Source: Deltaproteobacteria bacterium (GTDB lineage: Bacteria; Bdellovibrionota_B; Oligoflexia; Oligoflexales; Bog-1112). From it: a stretch of 32,565 bases of DNA. Shown here piece by piece: positions 1 through 7,803 of the stretch. The DNA is taken from the NCBI GenBank assembly GCA_016186945.1, contig JACPKR010000034.1:1-32565 (forward strand). The letters run 5' to 3'. The position numbers and the translations under genes were made by a program. Position 1 is the first letter of the stretch; every line of letters starts with the position of its first letter. The notes under the pieces were generated by a model, which ran no database searches, was not told where the DNA came from, and saw only the letters and a list, made by a program, of their open reading frames with translations.

Positions 1-67
1 CAATTCGACCTGGAAGGAACCCTTGGATCCGCTCCCACTGGTCGTCACGCAGTCCATAGCGCCTCAT
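1..67 (-). CDS. IS5-type transposase, N-terminal fragment cut by window edge
   Basis: Reading the minus strand from an ATG at 67 gives a protein starting MRRYGLRDDQWERI and continuing open to the window edge. This opening is the classic N-terminus of IS5-group transposases (short Tyr-Gly-Leu-x-Asp-Asp-x-Trp-Glu motif followed by a Leu-Pro-Gly). Only 22 residues are visible, so the catalytic DDE core is not in the window and I cannot tell whether the copy is complete. The sequence from 68 to about 100 should include the terminal inverted repeat of the insertion sequence, but without the other end I cannot mark its boundary. The ORF is too short to be called by length alone; the motif is the evidence. 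Confidence 0.7.
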   Translation of the reverse strand, partial: MRRYGLRDDQWERIQGFLPGRI

Positions 68-260
68 GAGGAAACTCCAAATTTTGGATAAGTTCCCCAG
101 ATTTTACATTGTTAAATTGAATTTGACGACACGCCCTAGTCAAAAAATCTAAAAAAACAAAAGTTCTTTCCCCAAGCCTCTTTTCAAAAATTTCATTTTC
201 TCTCGAAAATCTACGATAATGTTAGGAGACAATAAATTTCCCAAATTGGTGAGGAGTTTG

Positions 261-2963
261 ATGCGATTTTTTATCATTATCTCCTTTTTTCTTTTCAGTT
301 TCTGTATGGCTGAAAAGCGAGAACATATAGGAGTTACAGGGGAAATTTACACAAATTTAGCAAGACAGGGAGGACCCTGTGAAATTCAACTCTACGAAAA
401 TCATAAACGCTCTTCTTCATATTGGGATGACGTAGACAATATCTCGTTTCCATGCATCTTAAAATTTAGCGATAAAAAAATCACTGTAACGGAAAAACTC
501 GGAGCCGGCGGAGCAAGTATTATTTTACGAACCGAAGACAACAAAGCGTTACGTCTAACCAAGAATCAAGAACAAGAGGACGATTTGGATGACTTTGTCA
601 CTATTTACAATAGTTTGAAAAAACACAATGTACCATTTGTAAAAACATTCATAGATGACACGAATTCTACCCATCATGTTGAATACCTGCTACATGAAGT
701 TCTCGACTTTGATTCAAAATTTTTTCACTTTCGGAAAAGCGGTATTGACGAAAGTAGTAAGGAATTCAAAGAGTTTTTGAATTTTGTCGCATTGACCAGC
801 GACTATGAGTTCATCGCAGACCTTCACGAAGGTAATATTGTAAGGTTAAGGGAATCTGGTAAATGGATCATATTAGACGCAGGAGCTTCCTCTCCCGGAA
901 AATTTTTGAAATACAAAGAAAAAGTTAAGCTTTTTGATTGGCCTTCAACTTTGCTTAAAAAAGTAAAAGAAGCTATTTCAGCCAATTCCGGCCTAAAAGA
1001 ACTCGTAGAACAATCTCGTAATGAAGGATGGTTTGAAGAAGCTTCAATTAATGTTTTTACCGACCCTGACCCAGGTATAGCCCAATTCATGGAGATACCA
1101 ACAAGCTGGGAAGATCCGATACGGGAGACAATCCTCAAGCGTAGGTTACTCGACGTAATTAATGTAGTCAGAGGTTTCGATTATCGTATCGTTCAAGGAA
1201 ATCTTTATCAGATTCAAATCGATCCTAACTATATAGACATTAAAATTGTCCATGCAACCTCCTGGGGAGAACCCCTCACCACGTTAGAGTACGTGAAACA
1301 AAGTGACGCTTTAGGTGGAATCAACGGTAGCTTTTATCAATTGCCATCTGAGACTGGATTTATTGGCTACTACAAACAAAAGGTTATTGAAAGATTCTCT
1401 GAAGGATCCTTTGCCAAACCTTCTGCGATTCTGAAAACACCGAAGGGTCTCATCAGTGATTCTCAGGATTTTTGGGCATCTATTGGATGGAAAAATATCT
1501 CTCCTGATACTATCCTCTCAGATTTTTTAGCCGTTGATTGGCGAGTGAATATTGATGGCAATACGTTTGATGTAGATCGGAGGGAATTTGATTCGATCGA
1601 CCCAACAACGGTTTTGTATTTAGGTCCTAATACAAACGGTGGGTACCAAGAGGTGAGTATAAAGAACAATCTGGTTCAAAAGATATCGAACGAAGCCGAC
1701 GTTCGTAAAGGAATGGGGAATGTATTTGTCTTATCTTATGACGATAATGCTTTGTTGAGAAATCCAAACAAATGGAGTCGAATCACCTTCGATCCGATCT
1801 ATGTCGTTCCGGTTAATGGACACCACGATCGAAGAGACGACCGTGATAACAATTTATGGAATCAAATGGATTATATTCTCAGCGGAAAATATCTTTTGCA
1901 TAAGGGAGAGAAGCAGGATCTAAGTCAGGATTATGATTTCAAAAAATATGAAAGGAAAGATAACAAGACGTCATTTTGTATCAAAAAGGATCGCAAGTGG
2001 CTTTTTCTGGTGGGCGAGTTGACATTGAAAGAATTGGTTGACTATCAGGTGAGTCAAGGTTGTTGGGAAGGCTTGCTCCTCGATGGTGGATCCTCGTCAA
2101 CTATGATTGTGAGAGATGAAAACTCCGAAGCCAGGGATGTAACTGCCACTTTAAAGAGAACTCAGACCTCTGGTAGGATCCGAAACATATCTGATGCCCT
2201 TGTGTTTGGACGTGCTGTTCTACGATCCGATGAAAAACAAGAACGCATAGCTGAGCAAGAGCCAAAAAAGAAGGAGCAAAAGCCAAAAACGATTCGGCAA
2301 CCGCTAAAGAAGGGGGACTTGGAGAAAGTGACAGAATGCCGCGAACGATGGTTTGCCGCGTTTCGGTCTCCATGTGATTTACATGGAATCCCCCTGTTTG
2401 GGGCCAACTTAGAGGGGGCCATCTTAATGTGGGCCAACTTAGAGGGGGCCGACTTAATGGGGGCCAACTTAGAGAAGGCCAACTTAGAGGGGGCCAACTT
2501 AGAGGGGGCCAACTTAGAGGGGGCCAACTTAAGGGAGGCCAACTTAAAGGAGACCAACTTAAAGGAGGCCTACTTAATTGGGGCCAACTTAATTGAGGCC
2601 AACTTAAAGGAGGCCAACTTAGAGGGGGCCAACTTAGTGAAGGCCAACTTAATTGGGGCCAACTTAGAGGGGGCCAACTTAAAGGAGGCCAACTTAGAGG
2701 GGGCCATCTTAATGGGGGCCATCTTAATGGGGGCCATCTTAGTGAGGGCCATCGTAGTGAGGGCCAACTTATTGAAGGCCAACTTAAAGGAGGCCAACTT
2801 AGAGGGGGCCAACTTAAAGGGGGCCATGTTTGAGAATGCCAACTTAAAGGAGGCCAACTTAAAGGGGGCCAACTTAAAGGGGGCCAAGTTAGAGGGCGCA
2901 AGGTTTAATGCGTTCACCATATTCGATGGAAATCTTGAAGACTTTGGCGCTATTCGGGAGTAG
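261..2963 (+). CDS. Secreted kinase-like / phosphodiester glycosidase / pentapeptide-repeat protein
   Basis: A 900-residue protein if started at the ATG at 261, which has GAGGAG just upstream and begins directly with a signal peptide; the earlier ATG at 219 has no ribosome site. Residues about 75-215 resemble a protein-kinase fold: a glycine-rich loop (KLGAGGAS), a DLHEGNIV segment like a catalytic loop at about 187, and ILDAG in the DFG position at about 205. The usual beta-3 Lys seems to be Arg, so activity is uncertain. Residues about 310-660 match the NAGPA phosphodiester-glycosidase family (GGINGSFY, LTLKELVDYQ, LLLDGGSSS). Residues about 713-882 are some 34 pentapeptide repeats of the A-N-L-x-x type, which form a right-handed beta-helix. 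The signal peptide implies export. The combination suggests a secreted effector or surface enzyme, but that is inference. The glycosidase assignment is the firmest, the kinase-like one is tentative. Confidence 0.8.
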   Translation: MRFFIIISFFLFSFCMAEKREHIGVTGEIYTNLARQGGPCEIQLYENHKRSSSYWDDVDNISFPCILKFSDKKITVTEKLGAGGASIILRTEDNKALRLTKNQEQEDDLDDFVTIYNSLKKHNVPFVKTFIDDTNSTHHVEYLLHEVLDFDSKFFHFRKSGIDESSKEFKEFLNFVALTSDYEFIADLHEGNIVRLRESGKWIILDAGASSPGKFLKYKEKVKLFDWPSTLLKKVKEAISANSGLKELVEQSRNEGWFEEASINVFTDPDPGIAQFMEIPTSWEDPIRETILKRRLLDVINVVRGFDYRIVQGNLYQIQIDPNYIDIKIVHATSWGEPLTTLEYVKQSDALGGINGSFYQLPSETGFIGYYKQKVIERFSEGSFAKPSAILKTPKGLISDSQDFWASIGWKNISPDTILSDFLAVDWRVNIDGNTFDVDRREFDSIDPTTVLYLGPNTNGGYQEVSIKNNLVQKISNEADVRKGMGNVFVLSYDDNALLRNPNKWSRITFDPIYVVPVNGHHDRRDDRDNNLWNQMDYILSGKYLLHKGEKQDLSQDYDFKKYERKDNKTSFCIKKDRKWLFLVGELTLKELVDYQVSQGCWEGLLLDGGSSSTMIVRDENSEARDVTATLKRTQTSGRIRNISDALVFGRAVLRSDEKQERIAEQEPKKKEQKPKTIRQPLKKGDLEKVTECRERWFAAFRSPCDLHGIPLFGANLEGAILMWANLEGADLMGANLEKANLEGANLEGANLEGANLREANLKETNLKEAYLIGANLIEANLKEANLEGANLVKANLIGANLEGANLKEANLEGAILMGAILMGAILVRAIVVRANLLKANLKEANLEGANLKGAMFENANLKEANLKGANLKGAKLEGARFNAFTIFDGNLEDFGAIRE
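2397..2906 (+). repeat. 15-bp tandem repeat array encoding pentapeptides
   Basis: About 34 in-register copies of a 15-bp unit close to GGGGCCAACTTAGAG. Most copies differ at only one to four bases, mainly in the codons for the two variable residues, while the GCC AAC TTA core is kept at the DNA level. Such uniformity points to recent expansion by slippage or unequal recombination. The array makes long open frames on the antisense strand, which are artefacts. Confidence 0.95.
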
Positions 2964-3275
2964 GTAGCCGTCCCAAAGTCCCTGTAGGCCGAAGTCTCGG
3001 ATGCTAACGCTACGCGTTGCGAGGCACAAATGGTACTACTATCGGAGGTGCACGAATTGGTTAGCGCACTTTGTTCTTGGGGAACCACCAACGCAAGATC
3101 TTCCACACATGCTCTGATGCTGACAGTCAGAACACCTGTGGGAAGCTTGCTGAGGTCGTTTATCGTGAAATCGTAAGATTTTGACCACCTGCCGTTATTG
3201 GAACACTGCTGCCCTGATTTCTGACAGGCTTTCCACATGACAAAGACGGGAGGAACTTCAATATCAGCGCCTCCC
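2964..3275 (-). pseudogene. Remnant of a Cys-containing secreted-type protein gene
   Basis: The minus strand is open here and reads like real protein (FVMWKACQKSGQQC, TINDLSKLPTGVLTVSIRAC), with several Cys residues and ordinary composition, unlike the shadow frames around it. In the upstream direction the frame runs into the G-rich half-repeat at 3276-3320 and then a TAG, with no convincing start; the ATG at 3238 lacks a clear ribosome site. Downstream it continues antisense into the pentapeptide array, which cannot be its true end. I read it as a gene fragment cut on both sides. I do not recognise the family. It could also be chance open frame, so confidence is modest. Confidence 0.4.
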
Positions 3276-3320
3276 TCGCCCCCCCCCAAACCCCCCTCTC
3301 CCTATTTGCCCCAAGTGGCT
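3276..3320 (+). repeat. Palindromic repeat family, right-half copy (copy A)
   Basis: TCGCCCCC, then AAACCCCCCTCTCCCT and TTTGCCCCAAGTGGCTT match the right half of the full repeats at 14466-14596 and 19596-19700. The left hairpin is missing, and the junction at about 3276 falls exactly where the gene remnant ends, so this copy marks a rearrangement breakpoint. Confidence 0.8.
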
Positions 3321-3367
3321 TACGCATTACGAAAGATTCAGTGCCAGAGATATTGCTAGGTGTTCGA

Positions 3368-3385
3368 GTAGAAAATGGAGCGGAA
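3368..3385. other. Attachment site, distal copy (attL-type)
   Basis: GTAGAAAATGGAGCGGAA is identical to 12174-12191. Here it is not part of a working tRNA; the match stops after the acceptor-stem bases. It lies 31 bp beyond the integrase stop codon. Confidence 0.85.
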
Positions 3386-3416
3386 GATGTGAATCCACCA
3401 AACCCGCTCGCACCAA

Positions 3417-4535
3417 CTACTCTGAGAGAACTTCACAACTATTCACAACTCTTCTCATTTCGAACAACTGCCCCGTTCTTTCGCATGGGTCGTGGATCTT
3501 AAGTACATGACTGATCCCTCTGATATCAATTCCGGCTTCCCGGACGTATCGCATCATCGTATCCATGCTGCGCCACCCACCCATCGACATGACTCGAACA
3601 GGTTCGACTCCACGACTGAGCATTAAGGTTGCCCAAGTCGCCCTCAGGTCATGAAATCTTACGGGTGGAATTCCTACCGCGTTGAGAAACATTCTCAATT
3701 CCCGCGCTTGTTCGCCTTTTGTCCATCGAGCTAACCTGGGCAACACAAACCCACTACTTCCAGTTGTTAGTTTGAGTTGCTTCAGGAAAACCACAAGTTC
3801 CGGAGCAATGTCCACGTTTCGATCATCGCCGCTTTTGGTCTCTTTAAAACCATCCTTATTGTTCCAGTTGGAATCAACGCGGATCCGTGCGACCTCAAAG
3901 TCCACTTTGTCCCATCGAAAAGCAAAAAGTTCGCCAGATCGCATTCCAGTGTAAAGGGCAACAAAAACGTGTGGATACCACTCCCAGTCCAATTCCTTTG
4001 CTTTGTTCAGCAAAAACTTGGCCTGCGCGTAAGTAAGAACCGTTTTAAGCTTTTGTCCAAGCTTAAACTTGATCTTTGGGGAAGGGTTTCGAGAAACAAC
4101 TGCCGTTTCAACCGCAAACTCAAAAGTTAAACGAATAACTTTCAAAAGTGCTCTTTGGCTGCTTTCCGAGAGATAAGCATGGTCCACGCAAACAAGATCA
4201 CGAATCTCATCCGTCGAGATCGAATCAACCAGCCGATCCCCCCAAATCTTGAGCGTGGCGGCCTTAAGGGTTTTTTCAACCCCATAAATGGTCTTCAAGG
4301 CGAGCCCTCTCTCTTTGCAGGATTGCAGGTAGAGATCGACAAGCTTTGCCCAAGAAGGAATCATTTGTGCCCGCACTTTCTCTTCAATTTCACGGATGAT
4401 TTGCCGTTCCATCTTTTTAGCGGCGGCTTCCGTTTTTACACGTCTTCGGGTGTTTATTTGTCGCCCGTTAGCGGGATGCCGAGCACTTGCCCAAGCTTCC
4501 CAGCAACCTAGCTTCTTGTTGAATCCGTATCCCAT
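3417..4535 (-). CDS. int: Tyrosine-type site-specific integrase
   Basis: A 372-residue integrase with the usual architecture: an N-terminal arm-binding region (about 1-55), a SAM-like core-binding domain (about 60-150) and a catalytic domain (about 165-350). The catalytic set is visible: R199 in YTGMRSGE, K234 in the beta-hairpin, H295 and R298 in FHDLRATW, W321 in MGGW where many relatives have His, and Y330 in MMRYVRE. Its ATG overlaps the stop of the excisionase-like gene by one base (TAATG), with AGGAGG nine bases upstream, so the two are translationally coupled. It should catalyse recombination between the 18-bp repeats at the tRNA-Gly gene. The length is normal and no damage is seen, so the element may still be able to excise. 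Confidence 0.95.
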   Translation of the reverse strand: MGYGFNKKLGCWEAWASARHPANGRQINTRRRVKTEAAAKKMERQIIREIEEKVRAQMIPSWAKLVDLYLQSCKERGLALKTIYGVEKTLKAATLKIWGDRLVDSISTDEIRDLVCVDHAYLSESSQRALLKVIRLTFEFAVETAVVSRNPSPKIKFKLGQKLKTVLTYAQAKFLLNKAKELDWEWYPHVFVALYTGMRSGELFAFRWDKVDFEVARIRVDSNWNNKDGFKETKSGDDRNVDIAPELVVFLKQLKLTTGSSGFVLPRLARWTKGEQARELRMFLNAVGIPPVRFHDLRATWATLMLSRGVEPVRVMSMGGWRSMDTMMRYVREAGIDIRGISHVLKIHDPCERTGQLFEMRRVVNSCEVLSE

Positions 4536-4855
4536 TAAGAACCTCCTATCTTTTTAGTTAGGAGGCTCCGCAGGTCAGTTTTAAGATACCGATTGCGACG
4601 CCCAAGCTTATAACAGTGGAGTTTGCCATAGCAGACCATGTTGCGAAGGCTCGCCTCGGTAATCTTCAAATACTTCGCTGCTTCCGCAGAAGTTAGCCAT
4701 TCGTCCTGATTGTCAAAGAACAAGGCCATCTCAGGCCCTCCTTGACCTTGTAGCTTCGAATCCATTCCGTGTGCAAGCACCTTGTCGTTTTCGTCCGAGG
4801 TGCGAAAACGATTCTTTTTTTCTTGCGCTGATACATGACAATAATTTTTGTTCAC
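4535..4855 (-). CDS. Excisionase-like helix-turn-helix protein
   Basis: The protein has 106 residues if started at the GTG at 4855, which has GAGGGAG eight bases upstream. The C-terminal half carries the MerR/excisionase-type winged helix (HTH_17 class): WLTSAEAAKYLKI, then ASLRNMVCYGKLHCYKLG and a closing basic RRNRYLKTDL. In integrative elements this fold sets the direction of recombination by bending DNA near the attachment site, or represses the integrase promoter. It is directly upstream of, and overlaps, int. The first 45 residues are low in recognisable structure; an internal Met at residue 43 would leave just the HTH domain and is the alternative start. Confidence 0.85.
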   Translation of the reverse strand: MNKNYCHVSAQEKKNRFRTSDENDKVLAHGMDSKLQGQGGPEMALFFDNQDEWLTSAEAAKYLKITEASLRNMVCYGKLHCYKLGRRNRYLKTDLRSLLTKKIGGS

Positions 4856-4873
4856 ACTTATCTCCCTCTGTGT

Positions 4874-4895
4874 AACCTATTGGTTTCAATTGAAA
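4874..4895. promoter_or_regulatory. Palindromic operator candidates upstream of the xis-int pair
   Basis: Two adjoining palindromes lie just upstream of the excisionase-like start: AACC-TATT-GGTT at 4874-4885 and the perfect 12-bp TTTCAATTGAAA at 4884-4895. The surrounding 4856-5027 stretch is AT-rich and non-coding, and also holds GACACATC (4927-4934) and its inverse GATGTGTC (5012-5019). This suits an operator/promoter region, and a replication origin near the primase is also possible. No binding protein is known. Confidence 0.45.
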
Positions 4896-5027
4896 AACAA
4901 AAGACAGACATCTTTCCAACACATATGACACATCTCCACCTATATTCTTTTCGACTATGTCCTATATAATTTCCCAATACTGTTTAGCTGCTACGGCTTA
5001 AATTAGGAAATGATGTGTCTGTGTGTG

Positions 5028-7055
5028 TCAAAAACCACTATTTTCCTGAAGACCAACCCAGCTCCGACTTCTATGTCTGCTACAACCCGTTACCGCATTT
5101 TTAGAAAGTGATACTCCTGGAAAAATCTTTTTTATTTCCCTGCTGAACCTAGTTCTGTTGATAGCCACAAAACCACCGTTCAAACAAAAATTCCTATAAC
5201 TCTCGTAAAGAGTGGTTGAAAGGATGCCTTCGCTTATTCCGGGACTGTAACAGTAACCTTCTTCCAAAAATTGAGCTGCGGGATTTGATTCTCTTCGATA
5301 TTCATCTTTCAGACCTTCGCAAACCTGAGGTTTTGTAAAGGTTCCTTTTTCCCGAAGTCGCCCAAGTCCCTCCAAAGCCCAGTTCAAAATGCCAGGAAGC
5401 TCACCGCTGTTTAACCAAAATTCATCCGTACCGAGCTTTGGATCCTTTTTCGATTCAGCAATCGTTTGGTCAAAGGGTATGACTATACATCGTCGCCAGA
5501 TTCCGTTGCTTCGGTCAATAAAGCGAGGAAAAGAATTCGATGAAAACGTGAGTCTTGCCGTTGGGGTGAGTTCAAAGTGATCTTTAAATTTCCTTTCAAC
5601 CGAAAGGTTGTCCCCAGACACGAACTGCTTGAGTAGCCCCTCTGAGATTTTTGAGGTCTCACTCAAGTCTTCACAAATATTTGCAAGCTTCCCTTCTGTT
5701 GAAGCAAGCGCGAAGGTCCTGCTTGCGTTAAACGAATCTAAACTTAAGGACGAGACATTCTCGGCGCCTAGAAGAAGACGCATCACTCGACAAAAAACGG
5801 ACTTGCCGTTTCCGCCATCGCCCAAAAGAAGCACAAACGTATGTTGGCTTGTATCAACTACAAGATTGTAGCCTACCCATTCTTGTAAAAGTTGTCTCAC
5901 TTCATTGTCGGGGACAACTTCTTGCAAAAACTTCCGAAAAAACTCACATGAAGAATTTGGCTCAAAAGGATAATTCAAGCCGTTTGTCGAGAAAAGCTCT
6001 GGAGAATGAGGTTGTAAGTGGGGCTTAAGCAACTTGCCGTCGTCTCCTAAGTCCAAAATTCCATTTGACGTTACGAATCCGTTGAGTGATTTATTCGAGG
6101 AGGAAAGAAAAAAGGGCGCATGCTTTTTTACCGACAAATGAACCTCAGCTTTGACAATTTCTAAAACGTTCTTCCTGAAGCCCACGTTTACCTTCGGCGG
6201 AAGACATACTTGTTTGATGAAATTCATCACTTCACTTTCGACGAGGGAGTCTTCAACCCTCTCGTATATCTTGCCGTTATATTTGTAAAAATTCGAGTTG
6301 AAGAAATGCAGGGTTCGAAACCCATCCCAGTCAAAGTTTTCCCTAAGAAGCCTCTCAGCGATATCAAGCGCATAAACTTCGTCGTTTCTTTGGATAGGAA
6401 ATTCTATAGAAAGCAGCTTGGCATTGAGCACAGCTTCGCGAATTTGTCGGAAGGCAATTCCTGCGGGAATTTCATCAGCAAGGTCCCAACCTTTTGGGAA
6501 GAGGTTCTTGTTCGGAAGACGGACAATTTTTATTGTCTTCGCTATCCTTTCTAACAGCTTCGACACTCTCTCTGCATAGTTTTCACCAGCCTCATCGTTA
6601 TCACCAAATATGGTTACGCTTTTTCCTTTAAGCGGACTCCAATCCGACTTGTGAGGGGAGTTTGATCCTCCGAATGAAGTCACAACCACGAAATCAGAGA
6701 AATATTTTTTTGCTGCGTCAGAGGTTTTTTCACCCTCGACGATAAGAACAGGTTTTTCTGGACATTCTATAGCTTCCCGTAAGTTGTATAGGGGTGCCTT
6801 CGTCGTTGGCCCTTTGAAATATAGACCTTCTTTTCCGTTAAGCTTTCCGTAGGAAACCGGCAAGCACACTTTTCCCCCCGGAAATTTCTTTCCTTCAAAA
6901 CGATAAACAAAAAACGAGGTCATACCTTCTTTATTGCAGTAGGTATGGACCAAGTCCGGCCGCCCATAGCGAGGGTGTTGCGAATAGTTTTGGGTTATTG
7001 TATGCTCAGGAATAGCACTACATGGCTCCCAAGTAGGAGCCTTTTTATTTTCCAT
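5028..7055 (-). CDS. TOPRIM primase / D5-family SF3 helicase, replication protein of the element
   Basis: A 675-residue replication protein. Residues about 100-190 form a TOPRIM domain, with the metal-binding Glu in LIVEGEK and the Asp pair in FGDNDEAG. Residues about 370-560 form the SF3 helicase/D5 ATPase: Walker A GDGGNGKS at 412-419, Walker B-like ANICEDLS near 458-465, and the sensor region FSSNSFPRFIDRSNG with a following Trp-Arg-Arg. The C-terminus carries the usual phage D5 winged-helix tail. The zinc-ribbon-like N-terminal primase module is encoded separately just upstream (7059-7361), with a 3-bp gap. Together they should prime and unwind DNA for autonomous replication of the excised element, as in P4-type satellites. 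Confidence 0.92.
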   Translation of the reverse strand: MENKKAPTWEPCSAIPEHTITQNYSQHPRYGRPDLVHTYCNKEGMTSFFVYRFEGKKFPGGKVCLPVSYGKLNGKEGLYFKGPTTKAPLYNLREAIECPEKPVLIVEGEKTSDAAKKYFSDFVVVTSFGGSNSPHKSDWSPLKGKSVTIFGDNDEAGENYAERVSKLLERIAKTIKIVRLPNKNLFPKGWDLADEIPAGIAFRQIREAVLNAKLLSIEFPIQRNDEVYALDIAERLLRENFDWDGFRTLHFFNSNFYKYNGKIYERVEDSLVESEVMNFIKQVCLPPKVNVGFRKNVLEIVKAEVHLSVKKHAPFFLSSSNKSLNGFVTSNGILDLGDDGKLLKPHLQPHSPELFSTNGLNYPFEPNSSCEFFRKFLQEVVPDNEVRQLLQEWVGYNLVVDTSQHTFVLLLGDGGNGKSVFCRVMRLLLGAENVSSLSLDSFNASRTFALASTEGKLANICEDLSETSKISEGLLKQFVSGDNLSVERKFKDHFELTPTARLTFSSNSFPRFIDRSNGIWRRCIVIPFDQTIAESKKDPKLGTDEFWLNSGELPGILNWALEGLGRLREKGTFTKPQVCEGLKDEYRRESNPAAQFLEEGYCYSPGISEGILSTTLYESYRNFCLNGGFVAINRTRFSREIKKIFPGVSLSKNAVTGCSRHRSRSWVGLQENSGF

Positions 7056-7058
7056 GAT

Positions 7059-7361
7059 TCATTTCTCCTCAAAATTTCCGTTAAAAAGTTCTACTGCCGC
7101 CTTATACTGCGAAAGGCTTTTGATGAAGGCATAAAGCGAGATAAGATCTCCCCCTCGATCACCTGTTGCAAAGTCACACCATTTTCCGGAAGAAAGATTG
7201 ATCTTGAACGAGCCAAGGTGTGTGTCGTTACGACGAGGGTTAAGCGCAAGGTATTCGCCGCCCTGAACCTTTCCGTTTGGAAGCCAAGAGAGTAAAAGCC
7301 GTTTGATGTCAGCATGAAGCTGCGCTTTCAACGAGCTGAAGTCGATTCGCTTGCTACTCAT
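7059..7361 (-). CDS. Separate N-terminal primase module
   Basis: A 100-residue protein starting at the ATG at 7361, chosen because it overlaps the upstream stop as ATGA and has GGAG eight bases before it; the ATG at 7373 has neither. The middle, LALNPRRNDTHLGSFKIN followed by GKWCDFATGDRGGDLISLY, matches the DNA-binding N-terminal region found ahead of TOPRIM in many phage primases, in a form that lacks the four zinc ligands. In most relatives this module is fused to the TOPRIM-helicase; here it is a separate gene 3 bp upstream. I infer that the two proteins form one primase-helicase. Confidence 0.8.
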   Translation of the reverse strand: MSSKRIDFSSLKAQLHADIKRLLLSWLPNGKVQGGEYLALNPRRNDTHLGSFKINLSSGKWCDFATGDRGGDLISLYAFIKSLSQYKAAVELFNGNFEEK

Positions 7362-7615
7362 TTTTGACTCCAAAGGTTTTTCAAGGCTGTAGTCGCTCTT
7401 CTCCCTCCCAACATGGAAATCAGGTTATTTTCGCCAGTGGCAAGCTCTGCAAGACGAAGGAGGCTTTCCGTTCGAGGATGTGTGTGTCCGTGGTACCAGG
7501 ACTTCACCGTGGCCAGGCGAACGTCAAGAATCCTTGCGATCTCTTCCAAAGAGCCGGCCATCTCGACGGCGAAAACCAAGACTTTTTGCAATTGCAGTTT
7601 GTTTTTTTGATTCAT
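7358..7615 (-). CDS. Small Cro/XRE-type helix-turn-helix protein
   Basis: 85 residues. The central part, SLEEIARILDVRLATVKSWY followed by RTESLLRLAEL, is a Cro/CI-like helix-turn-helix with the recognition helix around VKSWYHG. The start at 7615 overlaps the stop of the preceding small HTH gene as ATGA, and its own stop overlaps the primase-module start the same way, so it sits in a tightly coupled leftward operon. It probably regulates replication or copy number of the element; the target is unknown. Confidence 0.8.
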   Translation of the reverse strand: MNQKNKLQLQKVLVFAVEMAGSLEEIARILDVRLATVKSWYHGHTHPRTESLLRLAELATGENNLISMLGGRRATTALKNLWSQK

Positions 7616-7803
7616 GTCGATGCCTCCCTCTCTTTTTTGCCCTCTTTTCCGTTATGGTTTCCAGAGTTTTGCACAAAATCTTCGAGCTTTTTCAGGTTTC
7701 GCAGAGTGGGTATTGCGCCGGCCCTATACCAAAGTCGAACCGTCCCTTCATGTATGTCGATACTTTTAGCCAATGCAGAATCATGAACCTTAACTATGTA
7801 TGG
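7612..7803 (-). CDS. Small helix-turn-helix protein, start unresolved
   Basis: The minus strand carries a frame of up to 63 residues ending in TGA at 7612-7614, overlapping the next ATG as ATGA. It reads as a compact DNA-binding protein: SALAKSIDIHEGTVRLWYRA then IPTLRNLKKLEDF, with a lysine-rich tail. This is the same Cro-like pattern as the neighbouring gene, with little sequence identity, so the two may be old duplicates. There is no ATG in frame. A TTG exists within the first helix, and ATA or GTT codons precede it, after an upstream TAA at 7804-7806. Either a rare start codon is used or the 5' end has suffered a frameshift. The gene is clearly part of the operon by its spacing. Confidence 0.6.
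   Translation of the reverse strand, partial: PYIVKVHDSALAKSIDIHEGTVRLWYRAGAIPTLRNLKKLEDFVQNSGNHNGKEGKKEREAST

Noticed and set aside
2101-2901. Long minus-strand frame rich in Trp-Pro-Pro-Leu-Ser
   Set aside because: It is the antisense of the 15-bp pentapeptide repeats; periodic code opens all frames, and there is no start context or non-repeat protein character.
2397-2906. CRISPR-like array
   Set aside because: Units are 15 bp, contiguous, without spacers, and encode pentapeptides in frame. No other array-like region was seen in the window.
3432-3450. Tandem TTCACAACT repeats near the distal attachment site as arm-type sites
   Set aside because: They fall inside the 3' coding part of the integrase gene and do not match the motif at the other end; two short copies are weak evidence.
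3682-4511. Several plus-strand frames within the integrase region
   Set aside because: All are antisense to an intact integrase with full catalytic residues and have no independent start signals.
4731-4931. Minus-strand 66-residue frame overlapping the excisionase-like gene
   Set aside because: It has no family features, while the overlapping frame has a complete HTH domain and a coupled start with int.
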